Of a stretch of DNA of 64,000 nucleotides, positions 8,820-17,374 are shown piece after piece. Location of the stretch: assembly GCF_016405985.1 (NCBI RefSeq), contig NZ_JAEFCF010000014.1:45697-109696 (forward strand), written 5' to 3'. Under the pieces are notes generated by a model, which was given only the letters and a program-made list of their open reading frames with translations, did not search any database and was not told the origin of the DNA. Source of the stretch: Paracoccus sp. IB05. GTDB taxonomy: Bacteria > Pseudomonadota > Alphaproteobacteria > Rhodobacterales > Rhodobacteraceae. The first letter of the stretch is position 1. The number at the start of each line of letters is the position of its first letter. A program made the translations under genes and the position numbers.

Positions 8820-9901
8820 ATCCCGCCCTCCTTTTCCAGAAGCGCGCGTTTGCGGGCAATGCCCCAGCGGTAGCCCGACAGCGCGCCATCATTGCGGATC
8901 ACGCGATGACAGGGGATGGCGAGCGCGATCCGGTTGGCGCCGCAGGCCTGGGCGACCGCGCGCACCGCTTTTGGCGCGCCGATGCGGCGGGCGATATCGG
9001 CGTAAGAGGCGGTCTCACCCGGCGGGATCTGCCGCAAGGCCTGCCAGACCCGTTCCTGAAACGCGGTGCCCCGAATATCGAGCGGCAGATCAAACCCGCT
9101 CTGCGGCGCCTCAACCAGGCCCGCAACCCGGGCCACCAGCGCCTCGAAAGCCGGATCGCCGCCGATCAGCCTGGCGCGGGGAAAGCTGTCCTGCAGATCC
9201 CGGATCAGCGTTTCAGGGTCATCGCCCAGGGTGATGGCGCAGATCCCCCGGTCACTTTGCGCAACCAGAATCGCACCAAGGCTGCTCGCCCCGACCGCAA
9301 ACCGGATCTCGGCATCTTTGCCGCCATTGCGAAATGCGGTCGGGGTCATACCGAGCGCCGCGTCCGAGCCTTCGTAAAACCGGCTGCCGGAGCCAAAGCC
9401 CGCGCCATAGATCGCGCCGGTCACGCTGCTGCCCTTGTCTGCCAGCCCGGCCCGGACCTTCCGCCGGCGATGCGCGCTGGCCCATTGTGCCGGGGTCAGC
9501 CCGGTCACTGCCCGGAACTGACGGTGGAACCACCAGGGGCTCATGCCGATCTTTGCCGCCAGATCCTGCAGCTTCGGCGCCTCGTCGGCGGCCTCGATCA
9601 GCCGGCAGGCGGCGGCGACCAGCGCGGCATTTGCCTCGGCCACCGAGGGCCCGCGCGGCGCGCAGCGCTGACAGGGGCGATAGCCAGCCGCTTCCGCCTC
9701 ATCCGGAAGGTCGAAGAAGCGCACATTTTGCGGCTTCGCCCTGCGCGACGGGCAGGAGGGGCGGCAATAGACGCCCGTGGTCCTGACCGCATAGACAAAG
9801 CGGCCATCCGCCGCCGCCTCACGCGCCACCACGCTCTGCCAGCGCGGATCCTGTTCGGTCGCAGAAGTGGTTGCGACAGATGCAGTTCGGGTCGTCATCA
9901 T
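8816..9901 (-). CDS. ada: Bifunctional Ada regulator / O6-methylguanine methyltransferase
   Basis: Sensor, activator and repair enzyme of the adaptive response. The N-terminal zinc domain carries TTGVYCRPSC and RPCQRC, equivalent to the four Cys of E. coli Ada including the methylphosphotriester acceptor; an AraC-type helix-turn-helix follows (SPWWFHRQFRAVTGLTPAQW); the C-terminal domain ends in AIPCHRVIRNDGALSGY with the O6-methylguanine acceptor Cys. The start at 9901 is chosen because GAGGGG lies just upstream; 24 or 12 bases further upstream are possible ATGs with weaker sites. It is the first gene of a minus-strand set ada, oxygenase, ogt. Confidence 0.95.
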   Translation of the reverse strand: MMTTRTASVATTSATEQDPRWQSVVAREAAADGRFVYAVRTTGVYCRPSCPSRRAKPQNVRFFDLPDEAEAAGYRPCQRCAPRGPSVAEANAALVAAACRLIEAADEAPKLQDLAAKIGMSPWWFHRQFRAVTGLTPAQWASAHRRRKVRAGLADKGSSVTGAIYGAGFGSGSRFYEGSDAALGMTPTAFRNGGKDAEIRFAVGASSLGAILVAQSDRGICAITLGDDPETLIRDLQDSFPRARLIGGDPAFEALVARVAGLVEAPQSGFDLPLDIRGTAFQERVWQALRQIPPGETASYADIARRIGAPKAVRAVAQACGANRIALAIPCHRVIRNDGALSGYRWGIARKRALLEKEGGI

Positions 9902-9970
9902 GATGCCCCTCATGGTCCTGTTCATTACAGGATCAGATTAACCCCGTCATCCGGCATCCCCACTCCGATC

Positions 9971-9990
9971 CTTGCGGTCAAATTCGCAAG
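9971..9990. promoter_or_regulatory. Candidate operator upstream of ada
   Basis: CTTGCG and CGCAAG form a perfect 6+6 inverted repeat separated by 8 AT-richer bases, 70-90 bp upstream of the ada start. Its position suits an activator site for Ada autoregulation, but it does not match the E. coli Ada box and no experiment supports it. Confidence 0.35.
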
Positions 9991-10273
9991 CTCTGGCCCA
10001 CCCGCGCAACGCAAAGGATGCGGGCCTCAGATCATAGCGCAGGATCCGAACCGGAATGTCACTCGCGGATCTGTGTCGCTGCCCGTGTTACAAACATTGC
10101 CCTTGCCTCCAAACCGGACGCCACGGGGAGGCGAGCAGCGCATCAGAGGTGATCAGCGCCGGATTGCCGCCGCCCGAACAACTGCTATCGCGCGGATCCC
10201 GGACCAGCGACCGGTCGCCCCCGACAATAGCTCTGGCGGCGCCGCAGGCCAGCGCCTGCACCGCTGATCGGGA
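9991..10273. other. Gap between ada and the integrase remnant
   Basis: No gene could be supported here. A complete integrase would be expected to have about 100 more N-terminal residues encoded in this stretch, but none of the three frames carries them, which suggests that the 5' end of the integrase was lost. Confidence 0.5.
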
Positions 10274-11107
10274 TTGACACTGTCCTTCACCACCCAAAGC
10301 CTTGTGTGGCCCGGCCCGGCGCCCCGACCCCTGCCATACATACCCGTCAAAGGTCTGCGCGAGAAACACATTGCCGCAGATCTCACAACGCTCGACCCCA
10401 ATCCCGCCAATGGCAGCCTTAAATGCTGGCGGCTTATCTTTGCGCAGGCAAAGGTCGACAATGCCATCGAGACCGATCCGAGCCTCGGGATCAAAAAGGC
10501 GCAGACCAAAAGCACCGGCCACGCGGCGTGGTCGCAGCATGACGTGGACAGGTTCCGCGAGCACTGGCGCCCCGGCACCCGTCAGCGTGCCGCCTTCGAG
10601 CTTCTCGCATGGACGGGCGCGCGCGTGAGTGATGCAGCAACCATGTGCCGATCACATATCGCAAGCGATGGGCTGATTTCGTTCCGCCAACAGAAGACCG
10701 GCGGTCTTGCCCATGTGCCCTGGACCTCACCCCTGCCTGCATGGGCGAGAGCGTGGGACGCGGAACGGGTAGAGGTGCGCGCCATCGCAATGGCAACTGC
10801 CGGCTTTACCCTGCTCGAAACGTCATTGGGCAAAGCCAGAACCGCAAAAGGGCTGTCGAACCTCATCACTGCGGCGGCCGTGGCTGCTGGAAAACACGGC
10901 AAGACACTTCACGGGCTTAGGAAGTATCGCCTTTCCACAATCGCAGAATCGGGCGGGTCGGCTCATGCAATCATGGCCTGGGGAGGTCACGCGAGTCTCT
11001 CGGAAGCCGAAGCCTATACCCGATCCGCAAATCGAAAGGCGGTCGTGATTGGGGTGGAACAAGAACAGAACGCTGTAAACGATCTGAAAAATACCAGTAA
11101 ATGGTAA
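10274..11107 (+). CDS. Tyrosine recombinase/integrase, 5'-truncated
   Basis: Catalytic half of a phage-type site-specific integrase. All key residues can be matched: Arg in TGARVSDAA, Lys in QQKTGG, H-x-x-R in LHGLRKYR, His in WGGHASLSEA and the nucleophile Tyr in AYTRSANRK. Recognisable core-binding sequence begins only at about GLREKHIAADLTTLDPNP; the preceding ~27 residues look like translated junk and the usual N-terminal arm-binding domain is missing, so this is probably a remnant. It ends 36 bp from the 3' end of tRNA-Arg(CCU), the classical position for an element integrated into a tRNA gene. Confidence 0.8.
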   Translation: MTLSFTTQSLVWPGPAPRPLPYIPVKGLREKHIAADLTTLDPNPANGSLKCWRLIFAQAKVDNAIETDPSLGIKKAQTKSTGHAAWSQHDVDRFREHWRPGTRQRAAFELLAWTGARVSDAATMCRSHIASDGLISFRQQKTGGLAHVPWTSPLPAWARAWDAERVEVRAIAMATAGFTLLETSLGKARTAKGLSNLITAAAVAAGKHGKTLHGLRKYRLSTIAESGGSAHAIMAWGGHASLSEAEAYTRSANRKAVVIGVEQEQNAVNDLKNTSKW

Positions 11108-11143
11108 ATATAAGTCAGCAAAAACAACGTTCTGCAAGCTATA

Positions 11144-11220
11144 TGGTGATCCCGACAGGACTTGAACCTGTAACCTGCCCCTTAGGAGGGGGCTGCTCTA
11201 TCCAGTTGAGCCACGGGACC
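11144..11220 (-). tRNA. tRNA-Arg (anticodon CCU)
   Basis: Reading the minus strand gives a 77-base cloverleaf with acceptor GGTCCCG/CGGGATC, D-arm GCTCAACTGGATAGAGC, anticodon loop CTCCTAA (anticodon CCT), T-loop GTTCAAGTC and an encoded CCA. The flanking integrase suggests it is an attachment site. Confidence 0.97.
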
Positions 11221-11312
11221 GACCGCGCCTTCAATGCACAAAATCCCACGTCATGGCAACCTCCGGGGCTGACCAGGACGCGGGTTTTCTGCGGCGATGT
11301 GCCTTTGAGGGG

Positions 11313-13322
11313 TCAGACCGGCTCGAGAAGCCCCCTGCCCTTCAAAAGCGCCTCCACCCCCGGCATGGCACCGCGGAACTTCAGATAAAGCTGTTCCGGG
11401 TCTTCCGAGCCGCCGGCCGAGAGGATGAAGCGTTCAAGCTTCGCCGCCATTTCCGGGTCAAAGGCATTGCCGGTCTCTTCAAAGGCGGCAAAGGCATCGG
11501 CATCCATCACTTCCGACCACATATAGCTGTAATACCCCGAGGAATATCCGTCCCCGGAAAACACATGTGCGAATTGCGGCGTGGCATGGCGCATCGGAAT
11601 CGCATGCGGCAAGCCGATTTCGGCCAGGATCTCCGCCTGTTTCTGCATCGGATCCTGCGGCGCGGCGCCGGAATGGAATTCCAGATCGACCAAAGCCGAG
11701 GCGAGGAACTCGACCGTCGCAAAGCCCTGATCAAAGGTCGAGGCGCCCAGAAGCCGGTCGCGCAGAGCCTCAGGCATCGCTTCGCCGGTCTGGTAATGGC
11801 GGGCATATTCCTCCAGCACTTCCGGCACTTCCAGCCAGTGCTCGTAAAGCTGGCTCGGCAGTTCCACGAAATCACGCGCCACGCTGGTCCCCGAGATGAA
11901 ACCATAGGTCACATCCGACAGCATCTGATGCAGCGCATGGCCGAATTCATGGAACAGGGTCCGCGCATCGTCATAAGACAAGAGGCACGGATCCCCCTTG
12001 GCGAAGTTGCAGACATTGACCACGACGGGGCGCTGATCACCGCCCAGCCTGCGCTGCGAGCGGATCGCGGAACACCAGGCCCCCGACCGTTTCGAGCCGC
12101 GCGCGAAATAATCGCCCAGGAAAACCGCGATATGGCGACCGTCGCGGGTGACGTCCCAGCCGCGCATATCCGGGTGGTAGAACGGCCCGTCGATCTCGCG
12201 GAAATCCAGACCGAAAAGCCGGGTGGCACAGCCGAACATCGCCGCCAGCATCGCGTCAAGCGAGAGATAGGGCTTGATCACCGCCTCATCGAGATCATGG
12301 TCCGCAAGGCGCCGCTTCTCGGAATAATAGCGCCAGTCCCAGGGCTCCAGCGGCCCCTGAATGCCATCCGCATGCAGCATCGCCTCCAGCACCCGGCCAT
12401 CCTCCAGCGCCTTTTTGCGCGCCGGCGCCCAGACCCGCAGCAACAGATCCCGGACCGCCCCGGGCGTCTTCGCCATTTCCGGTTCGAGCTTGAAATGCGC
12501 GAAATCCGGATAACCGAGCAGGTGTGCCCGCTCCTCGCGCAGGGAGAGCGTCTCCGCCGCGATGCCGCGGTTGTCGGTCGCCCCGCCATTGGCGCCGCGC
12601 TGCCCCCAGGCCTCCCAGGCCTTTTGCCGCAAGCCGCGCCGGGGCGAGAATTGCAAAAACGGCACGATCAGCGAACGGGACAGCGTCACCACCGGGCCAA
12701 GCCCGCGCTCCGCCCCTGCCGCGCGCGCGGCCTCGATCACAAAGCCCGGCAGGCCTTCCAGATCATCCTCGGCCAGCTCCATGAACCAGCTGCGCTCATC
12801 GGCCAGAAGATTCTGGCTGAAGCTGGTGCCAAGGCTCGCCAGCCGCGACTTCACGGCGGTCAGACGTGCCGCCGCCGCGCCGTCGAGCCCCGCGCCCGAT
12901 CTCACGAACATCTGCCGATAAAGCTCCAGCACCCGCAGCTGCTCTGCAGTCAGCCCCAGATCCGCGCGCGCCTGCCAAAGCGCTTCGATCTTCGCAAACA
13001 GCCCCTTGTTATTGGTCACTTCCGAGGAAAACGCGCTCAGCTTCGGCGCCAGATCGCGCTGCAACGCCTCGCGTGCCGCGTTGGACTCCGCACCGGCGAG
13101 ATTGTAAAACACCCCCGCCACCTGATCGAGCTCGCGCTCCGCAAGTTCCAGCGCCTCGATCACCCCGGCAAAATCCTGCGCCTCGCCCGCGCTGATCGCC
13201 GCAATACGTTCCCGCGCCGCCTCAAGCGCCGCATCGAAAGCCGGCGCGAAATCCTCATCCCGGATCTGCCCGAAAGGCGGCAGCCCGAAAGGCGTGTCCC
13301 ATTTCTCAAGGAGAAGATTCAT
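11313..13322 (-). CDS. dcp: M3 family zinc peptidase (peptidyl-dipeptidase Dcp-like)
   Basis: A 669-residue thimet-oligopeptidase-family metallopeptidase that cleaves short peptides, usually removing C-terminal dipeptides. The zinc motif H-E-F-G-H is at about residue 458 (TLFHEFGHALHQML), with the third ligand Glu in the following helix (SGTSVARDFVELPSQLYEHW). The sequence SGTxxxRDFVExPSQxxEHW resembles Dcp more than oligopeptidase A. C-terminal substrate loop FSGDGYSSGYYSYMWSEV is complete. No signal peptide, so cytoplasmic. The ATG at 13322 has an AGAGG eight bases upstream. A single repeat-family arm lies in its 5' leader. Confidence 0.93.
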   Translation of the reverse strand: MNLLLEKWDTPFGLPPFGQIRDEDFAPAFDAALEAARERIAAISAGEAQDFAGVIEALELAERELDQVAGVFYNLAGAESNAAREALQRDLAPKLSAFSSEVTNNKGLFAKIEALWQARADLGLTAEQLRVLELYRQMFVRSGAGLDGAAAARLTAVKSRLASLGTSFSQNLLADERSWFMELAEDDLEGLPGFVIEAARAAGAERGLGPVVTLSRSLIVPFLQFSPRRGLRQKAWEAWGQRGANGGATDNRGIAAETLSLREERAHLLGYPDFAHFKLEPEMAKTPGAVRDLLLRVWAPARKKALEDGRVLEAMLHADGIQGPLEPWDWRYYSEKRRLADHDLDEAVIKPYLSLDAMLAAMFGCATRLFGLDFREIDGPFYHPDMRGWDVTRDGRHIAVFLGDYFARGSKRSGAWCSAIRSQRRLGGDQRPVVVNVCNFAKGDPCLLSYDDARTLFHEFGHALHQMLSDVTYGFISGTSVARDFVELPSQLYEHWLEVPEVLEEYARHYQTGEAMPEALRDRLLGASTFDQGFATVEFLASALVDLEFHSGAAPQDPMQKQAEILAEIGLPHAIPMRHATPQFAHVFSGDGYSSGYYSYMWSEVMDADAFAAFEETGNAFDPEMAAKLERFILSAGGSEDPEQLYLKFRGAMPGVEALLKGRGLLEPV

Positions 13323-13343
13323 CGCGACACCTCTTTCTTCAGA

Positions 13344-13414
13344 TCCATTTTCTGTCCTTAAATATCCCGGGGGAGGCGCCCCGCAAGGGGCGCCGGGGGC
13401 AGAGCCCCCTTTTT
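13344..13414 (-). repeat. Repeat family A, single-arm copy
   Basis: Read on the minus strand: a GGGGGC/GCCCCC hairpin (13395-13409), a second hairpin GGCGCCCC-loop-GGGGCGCC (13375-13394), then the arm GGGATATTTAAGGACAGAAAAT (to 13347). The same order occurs at 30972, 34720 and 55650, where a second inverted arm follows; here the second arm is missing. On the plus strand the outer hairpin is followed by five T, so it could also terminate plus-strand transcripts. Confidence 0.85.
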
Positions 13415-13436
13415 GAGGCGGCGCCGGGCTGCGCCC

Positions 13437-14237
13437 CTAACCCGGGCGCGCGGCCAGCCGCCGCTCGATCCAGCGCAGGCCCAAAGACAGGCCCAGCGTC
13501 ATCACCAGATACAGCATCGCCGCCACATTATAGGTTTCCATATAGCGGAAACTGGCCGAGGAGGCGACCTTGGCCAATTGCGCGATATCGGTCACGCCCA
13601 GCACCGCCACCAGCGAGCTGTCTTTGACCATCGCTATGAAATCATTGCCCAAAGGCGGCAGGATCAGCCGGAAGGCCTGAGGGAGGACCACGAGGCGAAA
13701 GCGCTGCCAGCGGCTCAGGCCAAGTGCGTCGGCGGCCTCGGTCTGGCCCTGATTGACCGCGCCGATGCCGGCGCGGAATATCTCAGCCAGAAAGGCGCCA
13801 TAAGCCAGCACCAGCGCCAGAACCGCGCGCCACAAAAGCGGGAAATCGCGGGTGGTCAGGGGTTCGGCTCCGAACAGGCCACCAACGCGGTTCACACCAA
13901 GGATCAGCAAAGGCGCCAGCGCGAAGGCCACATATAAAAGCAGCACCATCATCGGAATGCCGCGCATCAGCTCGACATAGAACCTTGCGATCTGCCTGAG
14001 CCAGATCCGCCGCGACAGCGCCATCATCGCCAGCGCGAGGCCCAGAAGACAGGCGCCCCCAAAGGCGGTCAGCGAGACCAGCACGGTGATCCGGATGCCT
14101 TCAGACAGCATCACCAGCGCAGCGCGGTAATGCTCATCCGAGAGAATTTCCGCGAAAAGCCACAACAGGAGCCCACCAAGTGCCAGCAGCCACCAGGGAA
14201 AATCCGGCCCGGATTCCTGCTTGCGACGCCCTCTCAC
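13437..14237 (-). CDS. Amino acid ABC transporter permease
   Basis: A 266-residue inner-membrane permease of the polar amino-acid (HisMQ/GltJK) class. It has about five hydrophobic helices and the cytoplasmic EAA loop that contacts the ATPase (GQTEAADALGLSRWQRFRLV...LPQAFRLILPPLGNDFI). It begins 20 bp after the stop of the binding-protein gene, forming a two-gene operon. No ATPase gene is found beside them, so the pair must borrow one from elsewhere. Confidence 0.93.
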   Translation of the reverse strand: MRGRRKQESGPDFPWWLLALGGLLLWLFAEILSDEHYRAALVMLSEGIRITVLVSLTAFGGACLLGLALAMMALSRRIWLRQIARFYVELMRGIPMMVLLLYVAFALAPLLILGVNRVGGLFGAEPLTTRDFPLLWRAVLALVLAYGAFLAEIFRAGIGAVNQGQTEAADALGLSRWQRFRLVVLPQAFRLILPPLGNDFIAMVKDSSLVAVLGVTDIAQLAKVASSASFRYMETYNVAAMLYLVMTLGLSLGLRWIERRLAARPG

Positions 14238-14257
14238 AGCACCTGATCCCTCAGCTC

Positions 14258-15064
14258 TCAGCCACCATCCCTGGTGTCAAAGAACCATTTGCGGTTCAGC
14301 GCCTCAAGGCTGCCATCCGCCTCCATCGCACTGATCGCCGCATCGAAGGGCTGAACCAGGTCCGAGCCTTTCGGGAAGATGAACCCAAATTCCTCTGCCC
14401 CCAGCGGCGCGCCGATGATCTTCAGCGCCCCGCCCGAGGTCTCGACATAGCCATGCGCGGCAGTGCTGTCCGAGAGAACCAGATCGACATCGCCGGCCCG
14501 CAGCGCCTGAAGGCCCGCGCCGAAGGTCTCGAATTTCACGATACGCGGGTTTTTCTCATCGCCGTCCAGCACGTCATAGACGCCCACATAAAAGGGCGTC
14601 GTGCCGGGCTGCGCGGCCATCAGAAAATCACTGTCCGCCGCGAATGACGCCGCATCGGTAAAGCGGCTTTCATCGCCCCGGACCACCATCAGCATCTGCG
14701 ACAGCATATAGGGCTGCGAGAAATCAACCGCCTCCAGCCGTTCTTCCTTGATGGTGATGCCGTTCATCGCGACATCATACTGGCCCGCCGAAATCGCCGG
14801 GATCATCGCATCCCAGCTCGTATTCTCGTATTTCACCGTCAGATTGAGCCGTCTGGCGATCTCGGTGACCGCATCATATTCCCAGCCGACCGGTTTGCCC
14901 TCGGGCCCGATATATTGCAGCGGCGGATAGGTGTTTTCGGTCGCAACCACGATCTCGCGTCCGGCAAGATCCGGCAGCGTCTCGGCCATGGCCATCGGCG
15001 CCAGCGCCATCCCGGTCAGAAAAAACGCAGCGGTTGCCATTCTGAAGGTCTGGGAGGGGGTCAT
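14258..15064 (-). CDS. Amino acid ABC transporter substrate-binding protein
   Basis: Periplasmic class-3 binding protein of 268 residues with a signal peptide (ATAAFFLTGMALAPMAMAE). Typical segments are IVVATENTYPPLQYIG, GWEYDAVTEIARRLN, the strand WDAMIPAISAGQYDVAMNGITI with ligand-binding Arg/Glu in KEERLEAVDFSQPY, and QPGTTPFYVG. It is first in the operon with the permease. The ligand is probably a polar amino acid. Confidence 0.93.
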   Translation of the reverse strand: MTPSQTFRMATAAFFLTGMALAPMAMAETLPDLAGREIVVATENTYPPLQYIGPEGKPVGWEYDAVTEIARRLNLTVKYENTSWDAMIPAISAGQYDVAMNGITIKEERLEAVDFSQPYMLSQMLMVVRGDESRFTDAASFAADSDFLMAAQPGTTPFYVGVYDVLDGDEKNPRIVKFETFGAGLQALRAGDVDLVLSDSTAAHGYVETSGGALKIIGAPLGAEEFGFIFPKGSDLVQPFDAAISAMEADGSLEALNRKWFFDTRDGG

Positions 15065-15243
15065 TGCTCATCTCCTGCGGCTGGTGCGCGGGACTATGAC
15101 GACGGGGCTGCGTGCTGACAAGCCCGGGCCTGCGGCGAAAAACGGCGCAACCGCGTGGAAAAGCCGCATAAATGGCGCGCAGATCCGGTCAGGATCCGGC
15201 ATGATGGATCTGGCAGCAGAATAGCTGGCGGTGGAGGAATGCG

Positions 15244-15837
15244 ATGACCGAGATCCGGCCCGAAAATGACCTGCCCGCCTGGCGGCGGCAAAAACGCGCA
15301 GAGCGGCTTGCAGCCCGCGACCTGATGACTGCGGACGGGCGCCGGGAGGTGGCGGCGGCGCTGGCGCTCCATCTCGACCGGCTGCTGGAGGAACGCGGCC
15401 TGCTCAGACCCGGGCTGATCCTCTCGGGCTATTGGCCGATCAGGGCCGAGCCGGATCTGCGGCCCTGGATGCTGGCGCTTGAGGCCCATGGGCTGCATCT
15501 CGCGCTGCCGGTGGTCGAGACCCGCGCCGCGCCGCTGGTCTTCCGGCGCTGGACGAAAGGCGCCGCGATGGAGCGCGGGCACTGGAACATCCTTGTGCCC
15601 TCTGCGCCCGAACATGTCCGCCCCGATATCAGCCTCGCGCCACTGGTCGGATGGGACCGGAAAGGCTACCGGCTTGGCTATGGCGGTGGCTATTTCGACC
15701 GCACGCTCGCAGCGCTGGACCCGCGCCCTTTCACGATCGGGGTGGGGTTTCACAGCGCGGAACTGGCGAGCATCCACCCGCAGCCGCATGATATCGGTCT
15801 TGATGCCATAATCACCGAAGAGGGGCTTCAGGTCTGA
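15244..15837 (+). CDS. 5-formyltetrahydrofolate cyclo-ligase
   Basis: ATP-dependent enzyme that returns 5-formyl-THF to the folate pool as 5,10-methenyl-THF; 197 residues. The nucleotide/folate motif GWDRKGYRLGYGGGYFDRTL is diagnostic, and the N-terminal basic helix WRRQKRAERLAARDLM is usual. RBS GGAGGAATGCG precedes the ATG. In enterobacteria the orthologue (ygfA) follows the 6S RNA gene; no convincing 6S RNA fits the 178-bp upstream gap here. It converges with the MoeB-like gene with only 6 bp between stop codons. Confidence 0.95.
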   Translation: MTEIRPENDLPAWRRQKRAERLAARDLMTADGRREVAAALALHLDRLLEERGLLRPGLILSGYWPIRAEPDLRPWMLALEAHGLHLALPVVETRAAPLVFRRWTKGAAMERGHWNILVPSAPEHVRPDISLAPLVGWDRKGYRLGYGGGYFDRTLAALDPRPFTIGVGFHSAELASIHPQPHDIGLDAIITEEGLQV

Positions 15838-15843
15838 GCCGTC

Positions 15844-16875
15844 TCAGCCGCCGCAGCCGGCACAGCCCTTGCGCTTTTTCACCCGGATCATCCGGGTTTC
15901 GGCATAAAGCGCATCATGGATCATCAGCCGCCCCTTCAGCCCCTCACCCGCGCCGGTGATATGTTTCACCGCCTCCAGCGCCATCATCGCGCCGATCACG
16001 CCTGGCAGCGGCGCCACCACCCCGGCCTCGGCACAGGAGGCAACCATTCCGGGTGCCGGCCGTTCGGGAAAGACGCATTCAAAACACGGGCCGCCTTGCG
16101 CCGGATCCCAGAGCGAAAGCTGCCCCTCCCATTGGGTCATCGCGCCGGTGATCAGCGGTTTCCCGAGCCGCGCGCAGGTCTGGTTCACAAGGTAGCGCGT
16201 GTCGAAATTATCGGTGCCGTCCAGCACCAGGTCGTAATCGGCGATCAGCGCCCCGGCCACGGCGGCATCAAGCCGGCGGTGATAGGGCCGCACCTCGATA
16301 AACGGGTTCAGCGCCTTCATCGCAGCCTCGGCGGAAAACACCTTGGGCATCCCGATCCGCGCGTCAGAATGGATGATCTGGCGTTGCAGATTGCTGAGCT
16401 CGACCAGGTCATCGTCGATCACCGCGATCTCGCCCACCCCGGCCCCGGCGAGGTACAAAAGCACCGGCGCGCCAAGCCCGCCTGCCCCCACGACCAGAAC
16501 TTTCGCAGCCTTCAGGCGCTGCTGCCCCTGACCGCCGATCTCCCGCAGAAAGATATGGCGCGCATAGCGGCTGACCTCGGCGGGCGTGAATGGCCCCTCT
16601 TCGCGAGGCGGCTCCGGCGGCGCGGTCTTGCCCGCCTCATCGCGCAGGTACCGCAGGAGATGGCGGTAGCACTGCACCAGCACCACCACCGATCCCAGCA
16701 CGAGGAAATAACGGCTGTCCCAGCCAAGCTGGAGATTGACGCGCTCGACCCCATACCAGCCGATCCCGGCCTGGAGCGCGGCCCAGAACAGCGCAATCCC
16801 AATCGTCGCGCCCCGCCCGAGCCCGGTCCCGAGCAGCATGGCCAGAAGGAAGAACACCGTCGGATTGTCGAACAT
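15844..16875 (-). CDS. moeB: MoeB/ThiF/HesA-family adenylyltransferase with membrane anchor
   Basis: E1-like enzyme that adenylates the C-terminal Gly of a MoaD/ThiS-type sulfur carrier. The core at about residues 95-343 has the ATP loop VLVVGAGGLGAPVLLYLAGAG, DDDLVELSNLQRQ, the Asp-containing DYDLVLDGTDNFDTR and two zinc CxxC pairs (CFEC and CAGC at the C-terminus). The first ~80 residues hold two or three hydrophobic helices (FFLLAMLLGTGLG, IGIALFWAALQAGIGWYGV, YFLVLGSVVVLVQCY), absent from E. coli MoeB. The ATG at 16875 with GGAGG upstream is preferred to a GTG at 16944 that would overlap dut. Confidence 0.88.
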   Translation of the reverse strand: MFDNPTVFFLLAMLLGTGLGRGATIGIALFWAALQAGIGWYGVERVNLQLGWDSRYFLVLGSVVVLVQCYRHLLRYLRDEAGKTAPPEPPREEGPFTPAEVSRYARHIFLREIGGQGQQRLKAAKVLVVGAGGLGAPVLLYLAGAGVGEIAVIDDDLVELSNLQRQIIHSDARIGMPKVFSAEAAMKALNPFIEVRPYHRRLDAAVAGALIADYDLVLDGTDNFDTRYLVNQTCARLGKPLITGAMTQWEGQLSLWDPAQGGPCFECVFPERPAPGMVASCAEAGVVAPLPGVIGAMMALEAVKHITGAGEGLKGRLMIHDALYAETRMIRVKKRKGCAGCGG

Positions 16876-16918
16876 CTGCTGCCTCCAGGGCCTGAACTGC
16901 GCTTCAGCTTCGGGTGCC

Positions 16919-17374
16919 TCAGCCGCCGGTCGAGCCGAAGCCACCTGCGCCGCGCGCGGTCAGGGTGGAAAACGCCTCGACCACCCGGAAATCAGGGCGC
17001 AGCACAGGGACGAAAATCATCTGCGCGATCCGTTCACCCGGCGCGATCTCAATCGGATCCGAACCCGCCGGATTGCGGTTCCAGACCGAGACCATGATCT
17101 CGCCGGTGTAGTCGGGGTCGATCAGCCCGGTGCCATTGCCCATGACAAGACCCTTCTTATGCCCCAGCCCCGAACGCGGCAGCACCAGAGCCGCCAGCGA
17201 CATATCACCAAAATTCAGCGCGATCCCCGATTTCACCAGCACCGCGGGCGCCTGGGGCGCGATCAGGACCGGCGCGTCGATACAGGCCATCAGATCGACC
17301 GCAGCGGCACCGGCGCTCTGATAGCGGGGCAGGCCCCAGTCATTCAGGCGGGGGTCGAGAATCCTGACTTCCAC
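16919..17374 (-). CDS. dut: dUTP diphosphatase
   Basis: Trimeric dUTPase that hydrolyses dUTP to dUMP, keeping uracil out of DNA and supplying dTMP synthesis. The five family motifs are visible, including SAGAAAVDL, PRSGLGHKKG, GLIDPDYTGE and the C-terminal P-loop-like GAGGFGSTG. The GTG at 17374 follows AAAGGAG by 7 bases and gives 151 residues, the usual size; an ATG 33 bases upstream has no comparable site. The next minus-strand gene (MoeB-like) begins 44 bases after its stop. Confidence 0.96.
   Translation of the reverse strand: MEVRILDPRLNDWGLPRYQSAGAAAVDLMACIDAPVLIAPQAPAVLVKSGIALNFGDMSLAALVLPRSGLGHKKGLVMGNGTGLIDPDYTGEIMVSVWNRNPAGSDPIEIAPGERIAQMIFVPVLRPDFRVVEAFSTLTARGAGGFGSTGG

Noticed and set aside
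10088..10564. Minus-strand frame with a CEICGNVF motif opposite the integrase start
   Set aside because: The zinc-like Cys pair is the complement of integrase codons and the rest is Ala/Gly/Arg-rich; no start signal.
11253..13361. 702-codon plus-strand frame opposite the M3 peptidase
   Set aside because: Arg/His/Gln-rich shadow of a clear zinc peptidase gene.
15065..15243. Possible 6S RNA upstream of 5-formyl-THF cyclo-ligase
   Set aside because: The gap is about as short as the RNA itself and must also hold the promoter and RBS; no convincing long rod with a central bubble could be drawn.
16876..16944. GTG start of the MoeB-like gene at 16944
   Set aside because: It would add 23 low-complexity residues and overlap dut; the ATG at 16875 has a GGAGG site.
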